A DNA stretch of 44,183 nucleotides from Bradyrhizobium algeriense (GTDB taxonomy: Bacteria; Pseudomonadota; Alphaproteobacteria; Rhizobiales; Xanthobacteraceae), in contig NZ_PYCN01000041.1 of the NCBI RefSeq assembly GCF_003062295.1, positions 1 to 44,183 on the forward strand, in the 5' to 3' direction. How positions within the stretch are numbered: the first letter of the stretch is position 1; each line of letters begins with the position of its first letter. A program made the position numbers and the translations under genes. This document shows, piece by piece, positions 7,837 to 17,455 of the stretch. The notes under the pieces were generated by a model. The model did no database searches and was not told where the DNA came from. It worked only from the letters and a program-made list of their open reading frames with translations.

Positions 7837-10824
7837 ATGAGCATCTCCCTCCACCCGGACACGCCACGGGGTCGGACGCTAGCGGGATCGCCGGTAGCGA
7901 GCGCGGGGTTGGGAGCGGTTTCATCCGGCGCGAGGAACCGCAGCGGGCTCTTCATCAAGTACGTTGCGCTGTTTGTCGCCGTGGTTGGCGTCGCGCTGCT
8001 AGCCAACGGAAGTTTCGAGGTTTTCTTCTATTACCGCGAGCACAAGGCCTCGCTGATCCGGATTCAGCAGGAACAGGCGGTGGCTGCGGCGGCCAGGATC
8101 AGCCGGTTCATCAAGGAAATCGAGAGCCAGCTCGGATGGACCACCCAATTACCGTGGTCGGCGGGTTCAATCGAACAGCGCCGCTTTGACGCGCTGCGAT
8201 TGCTGCGTCAGGTGCCGGCGATCACCGAACTCGCGCAGGTGGATTCTGCCGGCAAGGAGCGGCTGCGCGTCTCGCGCTTGGCCATGGACGTGATCGACAG
8301 CGGCCTTGACCTTTCAAAGGAGCCGAAATTCACCGAGCCCGTCGCCCACAAGGTCTACTACGGGCCGGTCTACTTTCGCAGGGAATCCGAGCCCTATATG
8401 ACGTTGGCGGTGGCCGGCACCCGTAAGGACGCTGGCGTCAGCATCGCCGAGGTCAACTTGAAGCTGATCTGGGACGTGGTGTCCCAGATCAAGGTTGGCG
8501 AGCACGGCCGCGCTTATGTCGTCGACGCTGAGGGCCGGCTGATTGCGCATCCCGACATCAGCCTTGTGCTGCGCAACACCGACATGTCCAAGCTCGCGCA
8601 GGTGCAGGCAGCGCAAGCTGGGCAGGCGGGCGGCACAGCCGACGAGCTGCAGAGCGCACGCAATATCCAGGGGCAAGAGGTGTTGACCGCATCCGCGCCG
8701 ATCTTACCGCTCGGTTGGACCATGTTTGTCGAACTACCGGTCGAGGAAGCCTATGCCCCGCTCTACACCGCCTTGCAGCGGCTAGCGTTCGTGCTGCTTG
8801 CGGCATCAGTGTTTGCTGTGCTTGCGGGGATGCTGCTGGCGCGACGCATGGTCGGCCCGATCCAGGCGCTGCGCGCGGGCGCCGCACGCATCGGCGCCGG
8901 CGATCTCGGCCAGCGCATCTCAATCAAGACCGGCGACGAACTGGAAAGCCTCGCTGACCAGTTCAACGAAATGGGCGCGCGGTTGCAGGAATCTTATACC
9001 GACCTGGAAAACAAGGTCGAGCAGCGGACCGCAGAATTGCGGGAGTCCCTGCAGCAGCAGACGGCGACGGCGGAAGTGCTCAAGGTAATCAGCCGGTCGG
9101 CCTTTGACCTGCAGACGGTGCTCGATACGCTGGTCGAATCTGCCGTACGGCTGTGCGAAGCCGATTCCGCGCTTATCTCCAACCTCGAGGGAGAAGCTTA
9201 CCGGGTGGTAGCAACCTTTTCCTTTGCGCCCGAATACAACGCGCTCATTCGAGGTCGCGTTTTGCCCGTTGGGCGTGGGAGCATGACCGGACGGGTTGCA
9301 TCTGAGGGACAGGTCGTCCACATCGCCGACATCGCTTCCGACGAGGAATACTCCATAACCGAGACGGTGACGCTGGAAAAAACTCACACCATGCTCGGCG
9401 TGCCTCTACTGCGCGAGGGGGTCGTGGTCGGTACGATCAATCTCGGACGCCAGCGGGTGCAACCCTTTACTGACAGGCAGATCGAGCTGGTTCGGACTTT
9501 CGCCGACCAGGCCGTGATCGCGATCGAGAATGTTCGGCTGCTCGATGAGCTTCAGGCGCGAACGGAGGAGCTCGGGCGCTCGGTCCAGGAGCTGAAAGCG
9601 CTCGGCGACGTCACCCAGGCGGTGAACTCGACGCTCGATCTCGAAACCGTGCTTGCGACCATCGTCGCCAAGGCGGTGCAGCTCTCGGATACCGATGCCG
9701 GCGCTATCTACGTGTTCGACGAGGCGCAACAGCAATTCCGGCTGAGCGCCACCTACGGAATGGACGAGGCGCTGATTGCAGCGATCCGCGACCAACGGAT
9801 CGGTGCCGGTGAGAGGCTGATGCAGCAGGCCGCTTCGGTTCGCGGACCCCTGCAGGTCCCCGACCTGCGTCAGGAGCCCTCCTCGCCGACGCTGGAGCTC
9901 ATCCTACGCGCCGGCTATCGATCGCTGCTGGCTGTGCCGTTGCTCAGCCGCGACACCATCGTCGGCGCCCTGGTGGTACGGCGGCGCGACACCGGTACGT
10001 TCGCGGCTGGCAAGATCGACCTCCTGCAGACCTTCGCGGCCCAATCGGTGCTGGCGATCCAGAACGCCAGGCTGTTCCATGAGATCGAGGACAAGAGCCG
10101 GCAGCTCGAGATTGCGAGCAAGCACAAATCGCAGTTCCTCGCCAACATGAGTCACGAGCTGCGCACGCCACTCAACGCCATCCTCGGCTACACCGAGCTG
10201 ATCCTGGACAACATCTATGGTGACATGCCCGACAAGATGCGAGCGGTGCTCGAGCGCGTTCAGAGCAACGGCAAGCACCTTCTTGGTCTGATCAACGACG
10301 TCCTTGATCTGTCCAAGATCGAGGCGGGTCAGCTCACCCTGTCGCTGACCGACTACTCGCTTAGAGACGCCGTACACGCCGTGGTCGTCGCGGTCGAGTC
10401 GCTCGCAACCGAAAAGGATCTGGCGCTCAATGTTGAAGTCGCCCCGGATCTGCCCATTGGCCGCGGCGATGAGCGTCGCCTCGCGCAGGTGCTGCTCAAC
10501 CTTGTCGGCAATGCCATCAAGTTCACGGACCGGGGCTCGGTATCGATCAAGGCTTCGGCAGCGGATGGCACGTTTACGGTCGCCGTTCGTGATACCGGGC
10601 CCGGAATTTCAGCAGACCATCAAGCGAAGATCTTCGAGGAGTTTGCGCAGGCCGACACATCCTCGACCCGCAAGAAGGGCGGAACGGGGCTCGGCCTGTC
10701 GATCGCCAAGCGGATCATCGAACTGCACCACGGGCGGATTTGGGTGGAATCGGCCCCTGGCGAGGGCGCGACATTTTCCTTTGCGGTTCCGGTGCGAGTC
10801 GAGCAACAGGCGAGGCAACCATGA
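7837..10824 (+). CDS. Hybrid-less membrane sensor histidine kinase (Cache-HAMP-GAF-GAF-HisKA-HATPase)
   Basis: A protein of 995 residues. It has a transmembrane segment at ~36-58, a periplasmic Cache-like domain to ~300 and a second transmembrane segment at ~311-333. HAMP follows (RRMVGPIQALRAGAARIGAG), then a coiled coil to ~415 and two GAF domains (~425-570 and ~605-745). The dimerization/phosphoacceptor helix has His773 in MSHELRTPLNAIL. The ATPase domain has N box NLVGNAIKFTD, G1 DTGPGIS and G2 GGTGLGLSIAKR. It should autophosphorylate on His773 in response to a periplasmic ligand plus GAF-sensed cytosolic cues, and phosphorylate the receivers encoded immediately downstream. The stop overlaps the receiver's ATG by 4 bases, implying coupled translation. 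The ribosome-binding site before ATG 7837 is weak (TTTGAGCA), so the start is likely but not certain. Confidence 0.9.
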   Translation: MSISLHPDTPRGRTLAGSPVASAGLGAVSSGARNRSGLFIKYVALFVAVVGVALLANGSFEVFFYYREHKASLIRIQQEQAVAAAARISRFIKEIESQLGWTTQLPWSAGSIEQRRFDALRLLRQVPAITELAQVDSAGKERLRVSRLAMDVIDSGLDLSKEPKFTEPVAHKVYYGPVYFRRESEPYMTLAVAGTRKDAGVSIAEVNLKLIWDVVSQIKVGEHGRAYVVDAEGRLIAHPDISLVLRNTDMSKLAQVQAAQAGQAGGTADELQSARNIQGQEVLTASAPILPLGWTMFVELPVEEAYAPLYTALQRLAFVLLAASVFAVLAGMLLARRMVGPIQALRAGAARIGAGDLGQRISIKTGDELESLADQFNEMGARLQESYTDLENKVEQRTAELRESLQQQTATAEVLKVISRSAFDLQTVLDTLVESAVRLCEADSALISNLEGEAYRVVATFSFAPEYNALIRGRVLPVGRGSMTGRVASEGQVVHIADIASDEEYSITETVTLEKTHTMLGVPLLREGVVVGTINLGRQRVQPFTDRQIELVRTFADQAVIAIENVRLLDELQARTEELGRSVQELKALGDVTQAVNSTLDLETVLATIVAKAVQLSDTDAGAIYVFDEAQQQFRLSATYGMDEALIAAIRDQRIGAGERLMQQAASVRGPLQVPDLRQEPSSPTLELILRAGYRSLLAVPLLSRDTIVGALVVRRRDTGTFAAGKIDLLQTFAAQSVLAIQNARLFHEIEDKSRQLEIASKHKSQFLANMSHELRTPLNAILGYTELILDNIYGDMPDKMRAVLERVQSNGKHLLGLINDVLDLSKIEAGQLTLSLTDYSLRDAVHAVVVAVESLATEKDLALNVEVAPDLPIGRGDERRLAQVLLNLVGNAIKFTDRGSVSIKASAADGTFTVAVRDTGPGISADHQAKIFEEFAQADTSSTRKKGGTGLGLSIAKRIIELHHGRIWVESAPGEGATFSFAVPVRVEQQARQP

Positions 10825-11186
10825 CCAAGCGCATCCTGGTGATCGAAGATCAGGAGGACAACCGGCGAATCCTGCGGGATTTGCTTTCGAGCGTCGGCTA
10901 CGAGCTGATCGAAGCCGAAAATGGCGAGGACGGCGTTGCGGCAGCCGCCGCGGAGCGGCCCGATCTCATCCTAATGGATATACAGCTGCCGCTTCTGGAC
11001 GGCTACGAGGCGACACGCCGGATCAAGGCTCAATCGGCGCTCTCCGCAATCCCCATTATCGCGGTGACCTCCTACGCCCTGAGCGGAGACGAGGACAAGG
11101 CGCGGGCTGCGGGCTGCGAGGGCTATGTCACCAAGCCCTTTAGTCCGCGTGAGCTGCTCGCCAAGATCCGGGAATATCTGCCCTAA
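10821..11186 (+). CDS. Single-domain response regulator (CheY/DivK-like receiver)
   Basis: A 121-residue stand-alone receiver. The acidic pocket is EDQED (residues 9-13), the phosphoacceptor is Asp53 in LMDIQLP, the switch Thr is in AVTSYA (~83) and the conserved Lys105 is in VTKPFSP. There is no output domain, so it should act by protein contact or as a phosphorelay intermediate. ATG 10821 overlaps the kinase stop as ATGA, and the next gene follows 14 bases after its stop. The partner is therefore almost certainly the upstream kinase. The ATGA overlap fixes the start 81 bases inside the longest open frame. Confidence 0.92.
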   Translation: MTKRILVIEDQEDNRRILRDLLSSVGYELIEAENGEDGVAAAAAERPDLILMDIQLPLLDGYEATRRIKAQSALSAIPIIAVTSYALSGDEDKARAAGCEGYVTKPFSPRELLAKIREYLP

Positions 11187-11200
11187 CGAGCCGAGCTCCG

Positions 11201-12319
11201 ATGCACCATCCTCCCCGCATTCTAATCGTCGACGACAGCGAGGCGAACCGCGACATTCTCAGCGCACGGCTGGCGCCACACGGCTATGAGCTCATGCAAG
11301 CGGCCGACGGAGAGGAAGCGCTCGCTGCCGCGAGAGAAAGGGCCCCGGATCTGATCCTGCTCGACGTCATGATGCCCAAGATCGACGGCATCGAGGTCTG
11401 CCGCCGGCTCAAGCAGGATGCCGAGCTGCCGTTCATGCCCATCATTCTGGTGACGGCCAAGGCCGATACCAGGGATGTCGTCACAGGGCTCGAGGCCGGG
11501 GCCGACGAATATCTGACCAAGCCGATCGATCAATCCGCGCTGGTAGCGCGTGTGAAGTCGGTCCTGCGCCTCAAGGAACTTCATGACAAGGTGCAGGGGC
11601 AGGCGCACGAACTCGCCGACTGGAACCGCACGCTCGAGCAGCGCGTCACGGAGCAAGTCGCCGAGATCGAACGCATGGGCCGGCTCAAGAGCTTCCTGGC
11701 GCCGCAGATTGCCGAGATCGTTATGTCCTCGGGCGAAGAGCTCTTGGACAGCCACCGCCGAGATGTGACCGTGTTGTTCTGTGATCTGCGGGGGTTCACG
11801 GCCTTTGCGGAGACGGCCGAGCCGGAGGAGGTAATAGCGGTTCTGCGCGAGTACCACGCGGACCTCGGTAGGCTCATCCACGAGTTCGAAGGCACGTTGC
11901 ACCGCTTTGCCGGCGATGGCATCATGGTCTTGTTCAACGATCCGCTGCCATGTGTCGATCCTGCGCTGCGCGCCGTTCGGCTCGCCGTCGCGATGCGCGA
12001 CCACGCTGCCGCGCTTGCGACCAACTGGCGCAAGTTGGGTCACGAACTCGGGTTCGGAGTCGGCATCGCCCACGGCTACGCCACGCTCGGCCGCATCGGT
12101 TGCGAGGGCCGGTACGACTATTCGGCCACCGGCTCGGTCGTCAATCTCGCCGCGCGACTGTGCGCCGAGGCGAAAAACGGACAGATCCTGATCGACAGCA
12201 AGGTGTTCGCGGCGATCGAGGAGCTTGCAGAGACCGAGCCTGTCGGCGGGCTCGTGCTCAAGGGCTTTCACCGTCCGATCCAAGCCTTCAATGTGAATGT
12301 GTGCGCACGTCGCCCGTAA
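11201..12319 (+). CDS. Receiver-coiled-coil-class III cyclase (response-regulated cyclase)
   Basis: A protein of 372 residues. Residues 1-120 form a receiver domain with Asp55 in LLDVMMPKIDG as phosphoacceptor and Lys107 in YLTKPID. Residues ~125-165 are a coiled coil (HELADWNRTLEQRVTEQVAE), and ~185-365 form a class III cyclase domain. Metal-binding Asp195 is in FCDLRGFTAF and Asp239 in FAGDGIMVLF; the late motif SVVNLAARL is intact, so catalysis is expected. Phosphorylation by the kinase two genes upstream would gate cAMP (or cGMP) synthesis, a two-component-to-cyclic-nucleotide relay. It is the last gene of the operon and converges on the binding-protein array; no hairpin terminator is obvious in 12320-12522, and nothing else is recognised there. 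Confidence 0.9.
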   Translation: MHHPPRILIVDDSEANRDILSARLAPHGYELMQAADGEEALAAARERAPDLILLDVMMPKIDGIEVCRRLKQDAELPFMPIILVTAKADTRDVVTGLEAGADEYLTKPIDQSALVARVKSVLRLKELHDKVQGQAHELADWNRTLEQRVTEQVAEIERMGRLKSFLAPQIAEIVMSSGEELLDSHRRDVTVLFCDLRGFTAFAETAEPEEVIAVLREYHADLGRLIHEFEGTLHRFAGDGIMVLFNDPLPCVDPALRAVRLAVAMRDHAAALATNWRKLGHELGFGVGIAHGYATLGRIGCEGRYDYSATGSVVNLAARLCAEAKNGQILIDSKVFAAIEELAETEPVGGLVLKGFHRPIQAFNVNVCARRP

Positions 12320-12522
12320 ACGAAATCCAAGACTTGGTCGACTGATCTCCAGACCGGTCGCAATTGTGTCGCTACGCCGATCTGAATCCCATAGCCCACG
12401 CCGCGACACTTACATGCCCCTCCCGTGGTTCCCTTGGAGGTTTGCGGACGTCGGCCCGTGTGTGCGGCACCACCATCGTGGGGCCGGCATCGAAAACCTT
12501 CACAAACCCGGAAGTGCCGAAC

Positions 12523-13500
12523 TTATTCGATCACCTCGTCGGCGCGGACGAGTAACGAGGGCGGCACGGTGAGGCCGAGCGCTTTGGCAGTCTTCATGTT
12601 GATCACCAGCTGGAATTTGGTCGGCTGCTCTACCGGCAGATCGGCAGGCTTGGCCCCTTTGAGGATCTTATCGACGTAGCCGGCTGCACGGTGGAACAGA
12701 TCGGCTATATCGGGGCCGTAGACGATCAATCCGCCATTCGCGAATTGTCGGGAGAGATGAATCGCAGGCAGATGATGTTTCGCCGCGAGCGCGATAACTC
12801 GCGGGGCCTGGACAACGGTCAGAGGATCGCCAAAAACAATCATTGCATCGGCGTGCTGGGCGGCGGCCGAGGCGAAGGCAGAGTCTAGTTCCTCGGCCGT
12901 GGTCGCCTCAACTATCGGCAGAGCAACGCCTAGCTTCCGGGCTGTGCTGGGTACCTCATCGGCTAATATCAGCCTCTGCATCGGGTTGCCCGGGTTGGCC
13001 AGGATCGCGATTTTCGAGGCGCCAGGAACCAGTTCCCGGAGGATTTCTATTTGTTTTGCGACCGTTACTCCCGCGGAGGTCGCAAGACCCGTTATGTTGC
13101 CGCCGGGACGCGATAGGCTTTGCACGAGGCCAAGCCCAACTGGATCGAACACCGCCACGAATACGATCGGGATGCTAGCCGTTGCCGATTTCAGGGCTAC
13201 GGTTGCTTGCGGTGCCGCAGCGATGAGCACATCGGGACTGAGAGCAATCAGGTCGGCGACTGAAGCTGACAGTCGATCCCGCGGGTGGGAAAAACGATAC
13301 TCGAGAATCAGGTTTCTTCCATCTATCCAGCCGTGGTTTCGCAGCCCATCAAGCAACACAAGCTCGGCTTGATTGAGGGCCTGCCCGCTACCATCACCTA
13401 TGGCAAGAAAGCCAACCCGACGGCGTGTCCCCTGCGCCTGCAAGCGCCGTGGCGAAACGAGCAGCGCCGCAGCAGATGCTATAAACTCCCGCCGCTTCAT
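12523..13500 (-). CDS. ABC_sub_bind (PF04392) periplasmic substrate-binding protein, array member 1
   Basis: A 325-residue orphan periplasmic binding protein; no permease or ATPase gene is near any member of this array. The signal has a twin-arginine look (MKRREFIASAAALL then a QAQG cleavage region). The two-lobed family markers are GRNLILEYRFS, the central VFDPVGLGLVQSLSRPGGNITGL, and the C-terminal VEQPTKFQLVINMKTAKALGL...ADEVIE. The family resembles LivJ-type or BmpA-like sugar/nucleoside binders; the ligand is unknown. ATG 13500 is preceded by GAGGA at 5 bases; the longer frame to 13563 lacks any signal. Its closest relative is array member 6, nearly identical over the C-terminal half but not the N-terminal lobe. 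Confidence 0.85.
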   Translation of the reverse strand: MKRREFIASAAALLVSPRRLQAQGTRRRVGFLAIGDGSGQALNQAELVLLDGLRNHGWIDGRNLILEYRFSHPRDRLSASVADLIALSPDVLIAAAPQATVALKSATASIPIVFVAVFDPVGLGLVQSLSRPGGNITGLATSAGVTVAKQIEILRELVPGASKIAILANPGNPMQRLILADEVPSTARKLGVALPIVEATTAEELDSAFASAAAQHADAMIVFGDPLTVVQAPRVIALAAKHHLPAIHLSRQFANGGLIVYGPDIADLFHRAAGYVDKILKGAKPADLPVEQPTKFQLVINMKTAKALGLTVPPSLLVRADEVIE

Positions 13501-13614
13501 TCGATCCTCGTCGCAGCTTGAGGAGACGCGGGTGAGAGTATCAGATTTCGATGGTCGTCGCACTCAGTGCTGGTGTGGATGCTGCGTCGCAAATGCGCCG
13601 CGTAGCACACTGCT

Positions 13615-13728
13615 ATGGGTCAAAAGCGCCGTTTTGAGCGCGCGCCGATCACTTCCGATCGCCCCCTTATAAGCAGACAATTTTATAGCCAGTCAGCACT
13701 TCGCATTTGTGCCAGAGGCGGACATGCT
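13615..13728 (+). repeat. Dispersed repeat, copy 3
   Basis: A diverged but full-length copy: GGTCAAAAGCGCCGTTTTGA, CACTTCCGATCGCCCCC, TAAGCAGACAATT, then CATTTGTGCCAGAGGCGGAC at the end. Sequence 5' of it (GGTCGTCGCACTCA at 13554) is also shared with the region before copy 8. That makes the whole unit of gene plus upstream region a duplicate. Confidence 0.6.
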
Positions 13729-13773
13729 CACAACCGACGAGGCGCAGCGCTTCGTCGACAGGTCGTCCCTGCC

Positions 13774-14781
13774 TTAATCGATGACCTCGTTCGCCGACAC
13801 CAAAAGTGCTTGCGGCACGATCAGCCCCAGCGCCCTCGCGGTCTGAAGGTTGACGACGAGATCTATATTATCTGATTGCTCGACGGGAATATCGGCCGGA
13901 CTCGTTCCCTTGAAAATCTTGTCGACGGATATCGCGGCATACCGCCAAGTTTTCTTGCTGTCCGGACCGTACGACAAAAAACCACCGGCCCGAGCGAAGT
14001 CGGTAAAACCGGAAATCGCAGGAATTTTTTGCTCTGCCGTCATAAGTGCGAATTCCGCAAGATGGACAAAGAATTTAGGCGACGGGAACAGGATGAGCGC
14101 CTCGACCCGCGCGCGACTCGCCGCCCGGAGTGCGTCGGGGAGATCGTCAGGCCCATTCACCGCAATAGCGTAATGCTGCAACCCGAGTGACGGCAGCACC
14201 GTCTGCATCGCCTGGAAGCTTGGTTCGAGCGCTTGCCTTAGGCGCGCATCCCACAATACGCCCACGCGCGATACGCTCGGCACCGCCTCTTTCAGCAAGG
14301 CCAGCTGTTTCGGAATCAGATCAGCATAGCGGTCAACTAATCCGGTGACGTTGCCGCCAGGCCGAGAGAGGCTTGAAACGAGGCCATGCTGAACCGGGTC
14401 TTCGCCAATGCCTACGAATATGATCGGAATCGTCGTGGTCGCGTTTTTTGCAGCCAAGGCTCCGGGCAACCCCCCACCGGCCATGATGACGTCGACCTTG
14501 GCCCGGACCAGATCGGCGGCAAGGTCGGGTAACTTCTCATATCTTCCTTCTGCCGAGCGGTACACGAAGGCGATGTTCCTGCCTTCGACATAGCCGCGTT
14601 CGCGCAGAGCCTGGCGAATTGGTGCGTGCCTCGACGGGGCCTCCTGATCACTGCACCCACCGCATAGGATGCCGACGCGATAGGTCTTTTCCGCCTGCTG
14701 CCCCGCCACGGGTTGCGCGGCTACGAAGCTGGCGAATGCAATGCTTAGCGCAGCGAGCCAACACCCAAAACCCTGCTTCAT
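13774..14781 (-). CDS. ABC_sub_bind (PF04392) substrate-binding protein, array member 2
   Basis: A protein of 335 residues with an ordinary Sec-type signal (MKQGFGCWLAALSIAFASF, cleaved near VAGQQA) rather than the RR motif of its neighbours. Its mature start (YRVGILCGGCSDQEAPS) carries two Cys. The family core follows: GIGEDPVQHGLVSSLSRPGGNVTGL and C-terminal VEQSDNIDLVVNLQTARALGL...SANEVID. It is the most divergent member around the hinge and could bind a different ligand. ATG 14781 is chosen because GGAGG is 5 bases upstream; the longest frame to 14865 has no signal peptide. The gene-free 14782-15090 stretch beyond its start carries dispersed repeat copy 4. Confidence 0.85.
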   Translation of the reverse strand: MKQGFGCWLAALSIAFASFVAAQPVAGQQAEKTYRVGILCGGCSDQEAPSRHAPIRQALRERGYVEGRNIAFVYRSAEGRYEKLPDLAADLVRAKVDVIMAGGGLPGALAAKNATTTIPIIFVGIGEDPVQHGLVSSLSRPGGNVTGLVDRYADLIPKQLALLKEAVPSVSRVGVLWDARLRQALEPSFQAMQTVLPSLGLQHYAIAVNGPDDLPDALRAASRARVEALILFPSPKFFVHLAEFALMTAEQKIPAISGFTDFARAGGFLSYGPDSKKTWRYAAISVDKIFKGTSPADIPVEQSDNIDLVVNLQTARALGLIVPQALLVSANEVID

Positions 14782-14973
14782 CGCGTCCTCCGCATATTCG
14801 TGGATCGCTGCGAATGATCTCGAATGCGTGCAGTACCGCGCGGCGGACATGGTACGCCCAATCATGTGATGACGACAAGGTCGAAGCGTCGATTAAGCAC
14901 CAGCGAGCATCGTGGGGTTGCCCAGCGTCATCGCGCCGTACGGGGACGCGCGGATCTGGCGCTCGGTCCGCTC

Positions 14974-15086
14974 AGGGTCAAAAGTGCCGTTTTGACGCTC
15001 TGCCAGCCATTCCCGGTCGACCCCTAACAGCGGACCTCGTCAGACCGGCCCGGTTGGTCCGGTGAGTGCCAACGCCGGACCTTTGC
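14974..15086 (+). repeat. Dispersed repeat, copy 4
   Basis: Diverged copy: GGTCAAAAGTGCCGTTTTGA, CATTCCCGGTCGACCCC, AACAGCGGACCTCGTCAG, GTGCCAACGCCGGAC. The CATGTCTCAAA core is eroded (GGTGAGTGCCAA remains). It lies between array members 2 and 3; the other ~190 bp of this gap contain no recognisable gene. Confidence 0.55.
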
Positions 15087-15090
15087 TCGT

Positions 15091-16092
15091 TCACTCAATT
15101 ACCTTATCGGCACTCGCGACGAGCGCAGGGGGTACGGAAAGCCCCAGTTGCTTGGCTGTCTTGAGATTGATGGACAACTCGAATTTGGTTACTTGGTAGA
15201 TCGGGATGTCGCCGGGCTTTGCTCCTCGGAGAATTGCGTCGATATTGTGGGCGGCGCGCTTATGCAATTCGATTAGATCGAAGGAATAGGCCATTAAGCC
15301 CCCGGCCTCGACGGATTCGGTAAACGTAAAAATCGCCGGAAGCTTCGCGTCGCCGAGCAGCGTAGCGATCAAAGTGCTGTTTTGAAGGACCTGAGGCGAA
15401 TCGAGGACCATGACCGCATTTGCACCGTCGCGGGAGATGCTCTCGACCGCCGCCCGAATGTCTGCTTCGCTGGTACCGAATTCTAGTAAAGACACCGCGA
15501 GAGGGAGGCCTGCCGTTTCGGCAGCTGCGCGGAAAGCGCCTGCGCTCGGCCCATTCCATTGAAATCGAAGAGCGAGACAGCCAAGTTTCGACATCGTCGG
15601 AACCATCTCGCGCAACAGTGCAATCCGTTTCCCATGAATGGACAGACCGGCGTCGATGCTGGCTCCCGTGAAATTGCCGCCCGGGTGAGCCAGACTTTCG
15701 GCGAGCCCTTGCTTAACGGGGTCGGCAGTTATCACTACGATCGGAATACGCGATGTCAGCTTTTTGAAGATGACTGCGCCAGGGCCAACGACGTGGATGA
15801 CATCCGGGTTGCTCCGAACGATTTCCGTCGCCAGGGCTTCGGGGCCGGACGCATTTTGCTCTCGGCCGTAACTTTCGACCTTGAGGTTTTGTCCCTCGAT
15901 CCACCCCAACCGTCGAAGCTCCGCGAAAAAGGCTCGGGACTTTTTGCTTTCGCTATGCTCATGCAAGTCCGCGCTTGGCTCTGCTGGGCTGAAGATAGCA
16001 AGACGCTTACTATTGGTGCTCTGCTGTGCCGCCACAGCGAGCGGCCATGCCACCGCACCACACACGACACTGAGAAAAGCCCGCCGCCTCAT
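15091..16092 (-). CDS. ABC_sub_bind (PF04392) substrate-binding protein, array member 3
   Basis: A protein of 333 residues. Its signal MRRRAFLSVVCGAVAWPLAVAAQQ has a twin-arginine pattern and a clear AAQQ cleavage site. Core motifs are GWIEGQNLKVESYG, VVITADPVKQGLAESLAHPGGNFTG and YQVTKFELSINLKTAKQLGL...SADKVIE. In the central lobe it has MVLDSPQVLQNST, where most paralogues have GDPL-type sequence at the second ligand contact, so specificity probably differs. ATG 16092 is preceded by GGAG about 5 bases upstream. It is separated from the next gene by 344 bp holding repeat copy 5. Confidence 0.85.
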   Translation of the reverse strand: MRRRAFLSVVCGAVAWPLAVAAQQSTNSKRLAIFSPAEPSADLHEHSESKKSRAFFAELRRLGWIEGQNLKVESYGREQNASGPEALATEIVRSNPDVIHVVGPGAVIFKKLTSRIPIVVITADPVKQGLAESLAHPGGNFTGASIDAGLSIHGKRIALLREMVPTMSKLGCLALRFQWNGPSAGAFRAAAETAGLPLAVSLLEFGTSEADIRAAVESISRDGANAVMVLDSPQVLQNSTLIATLLGDAKLPAIFTFTESVEAGGLMAYSFDLIELHKRAAHNIDAILRGAKPGDIPIYQVTKFELSINLKTAKQLGLSVPPALVASADKVIE

Positions 16093-16318
16093 GTCCGCTC
16101 CGAGCTTAGGTCAACGTATCCTACTGGCTTGCGAGCCGCATTCTACTCCTTCTGACCGCCATCAGTGAGGACGATTCCAGCCCGGCAGCGTTGTGCCCGG
16201 CCTCGGGTTGTCATTCCATCGAACGTCGCGCTCCAATCAAAAAGCCATCCGACGCCCCTCTTTTAAAGGAATCCAATGTCCGCTTTGAGCGACGCTTTGG
16301 CGCCCGAGAGAGTCCGCA

Positions 16319-16433
16319 GTGCGTCAATCGCGTCGTTTTCTCCGTCCGCTGATGACTTCCGGTCTACCCCGATGAACGGACATCTTCAGTGCCGGTCCAC
16401 ATGTCTCAAACGTGCCAATAACCGAAAATCGCG
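16319..16433 (+). repeat. Dispersed repeat, copy 5
   Basis: Full copy: GCGTCAATCGCGTCGTTTTC, TGACTTCCGGTCTACCCC, GATGAACGGACATCTTCAG, CATGTCTCAAACGTGCCA. A short ATGTCCGCTTTGAGCG fragment at 16276 looks like the edge of another. Otherwise the 16093-16436 gap between array members 3 and 4 is empty. Confidence 0.75.
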
Positions 16434-16436
16434 AAC

Positions 16437-17384
16437 TCACTCGATCGTCGTGTCGGCACGGGAGAGCATCGTCGGTGGGATTTCGACACCTAGCGTTTTG
16501 GCTGTCTTGAGATTGACGATCAACTCAAACTTAGTCGGCTGCTCAACGGGCACATCAACCACTTTTGCGCCTCGCAATAGCTTCGCGACCTGACGAGCGC
16601 ATTGGCCAAAAACCATGCTGAGACGGGGACCATAGCCTATCAGGCCGCCGTCCTCGGCTTCCTCGGGCCATTGCCAAATGGCTGGCAGACGACGCAGGGC
16701 TAATCGATCGCGGATCAAGGATCGGAATTTGCTCGATAGTATTGGCGATGCCAGCAGGTTGACTGCCTCGACCTGGGCCGTCTTCATGGCGTCTATCGCC
16801 CGGATGACATCTTCCTCAGACCGCGCGGCAAACGGAGCGATTTCGATGCCGAAAGCTTCGGCGGCACTTTCGAGGGCGCTTATGTTTGGTATTGGCTGGC
16901 GGTCGGCGAGAACGGCTATTCGTCGAGCACTGGGTAGCGCCTCATGCAATAACTCCAATCGCTTGGCGTCAAGTTGGGGGGCAAAGATGGCCACACCGGT
17001 TGTGTTGCCTTCGGGACGAGACATGGAGGCGACAAGCTTACTGCCAAGCAGGTCGTCCGCGAGCGCCACGATGGGAATGCGTTGTGTTGCTTTCTGTGCC
17101 GCACGTGCTGCTTCGGTCCCGACTACCAGCAGTACATCTGGACTTGCTTGGGTCAGTTCAAAAGCGACGGTCGCGTACGAGGCCGAAGCCACGCCGATGC
17201 CACGGCCATCAAATTCAACGTTGCTGCCTTTTACAAATCCGGCTTTGCCCAGTTCATCGAAGAAGCTCTGCGGTAAAGGCCCTAATGTCGCAATGCGGTA
17301 CCGCCTGCCGGCTTTCTGCGCGCGTGCTTCGAGCGGCCATACCACAGCACCACCAATAAGCGTGATGAACTCGCGCCGCCTCAT
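16437..17384 (-). CDS. ABC_sub_bind (PF04392) substrate-binding protein, array member 4
   Basis: A protein of 315 residues, the shortest of the array. The signal MRRREFITLIGGAVVWPLEARAQ carries the RRxFI twin-arginine-like motif. Core: IVALADDLLGSKLVASMSRPEGNTTGV, where the usual DPVGLGLV is replaced by DDLLGSKLV and PGGN by PEGN; this points to divergence at the hinge and ligand site. C-terminal VEQPTKFELIVNLKTAKTLGV...SRADTTIE is family-typical. The segment LRRLPAIWQWPEEAEDGGLIGYG marks the inter-lobe region. Start ATG 17384 is fixed by the signal peptide; the nearest purine-rich stretch is GGGGGCTC immediately upstream. Confidence 0.84.
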   Translation of the reverse strand: MRRREFITLIGGAVVWPLEARAQKAGRRYRIATLGPLPQSFFDELGKAGFVKGSNVEFDGRGIGVASASYATVAFELTQASPDVLLVVGTEAARAAQKATQRIPIVALADDLLGSKLVASMSRPEGNTTGVAIFAPQLDAKRLELLHEALPSARRIAVLADRQPIPNISALESAAEAFGIEIAPFAARSEEDVIRAIDAMKTAQVEAVNLLASPILSSKFRSLIRDRLALRRLPAIWQWPEEAEDGGLIGYGPRLSMVFGQCARQVAKLLRGAKVVDVPVEQPTKFELIVNLKTAKTLGVEIPPTMLSRADTTIE

Positions 17385-17455
17385 TGAGCCCCCGGAGGAA
17401 ACCCCTAATCAAGTTTTCAGCCTAGCACATTGACGGCGAGAACGATGTCGCATTT

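Noticed and set aside
11222..12409. 395-codon minus-strand frame across the receiver-cyclase gene
   Set aside because: It is antisense to a gene with full receiver and cyclase motifs and shows no domain of its own.
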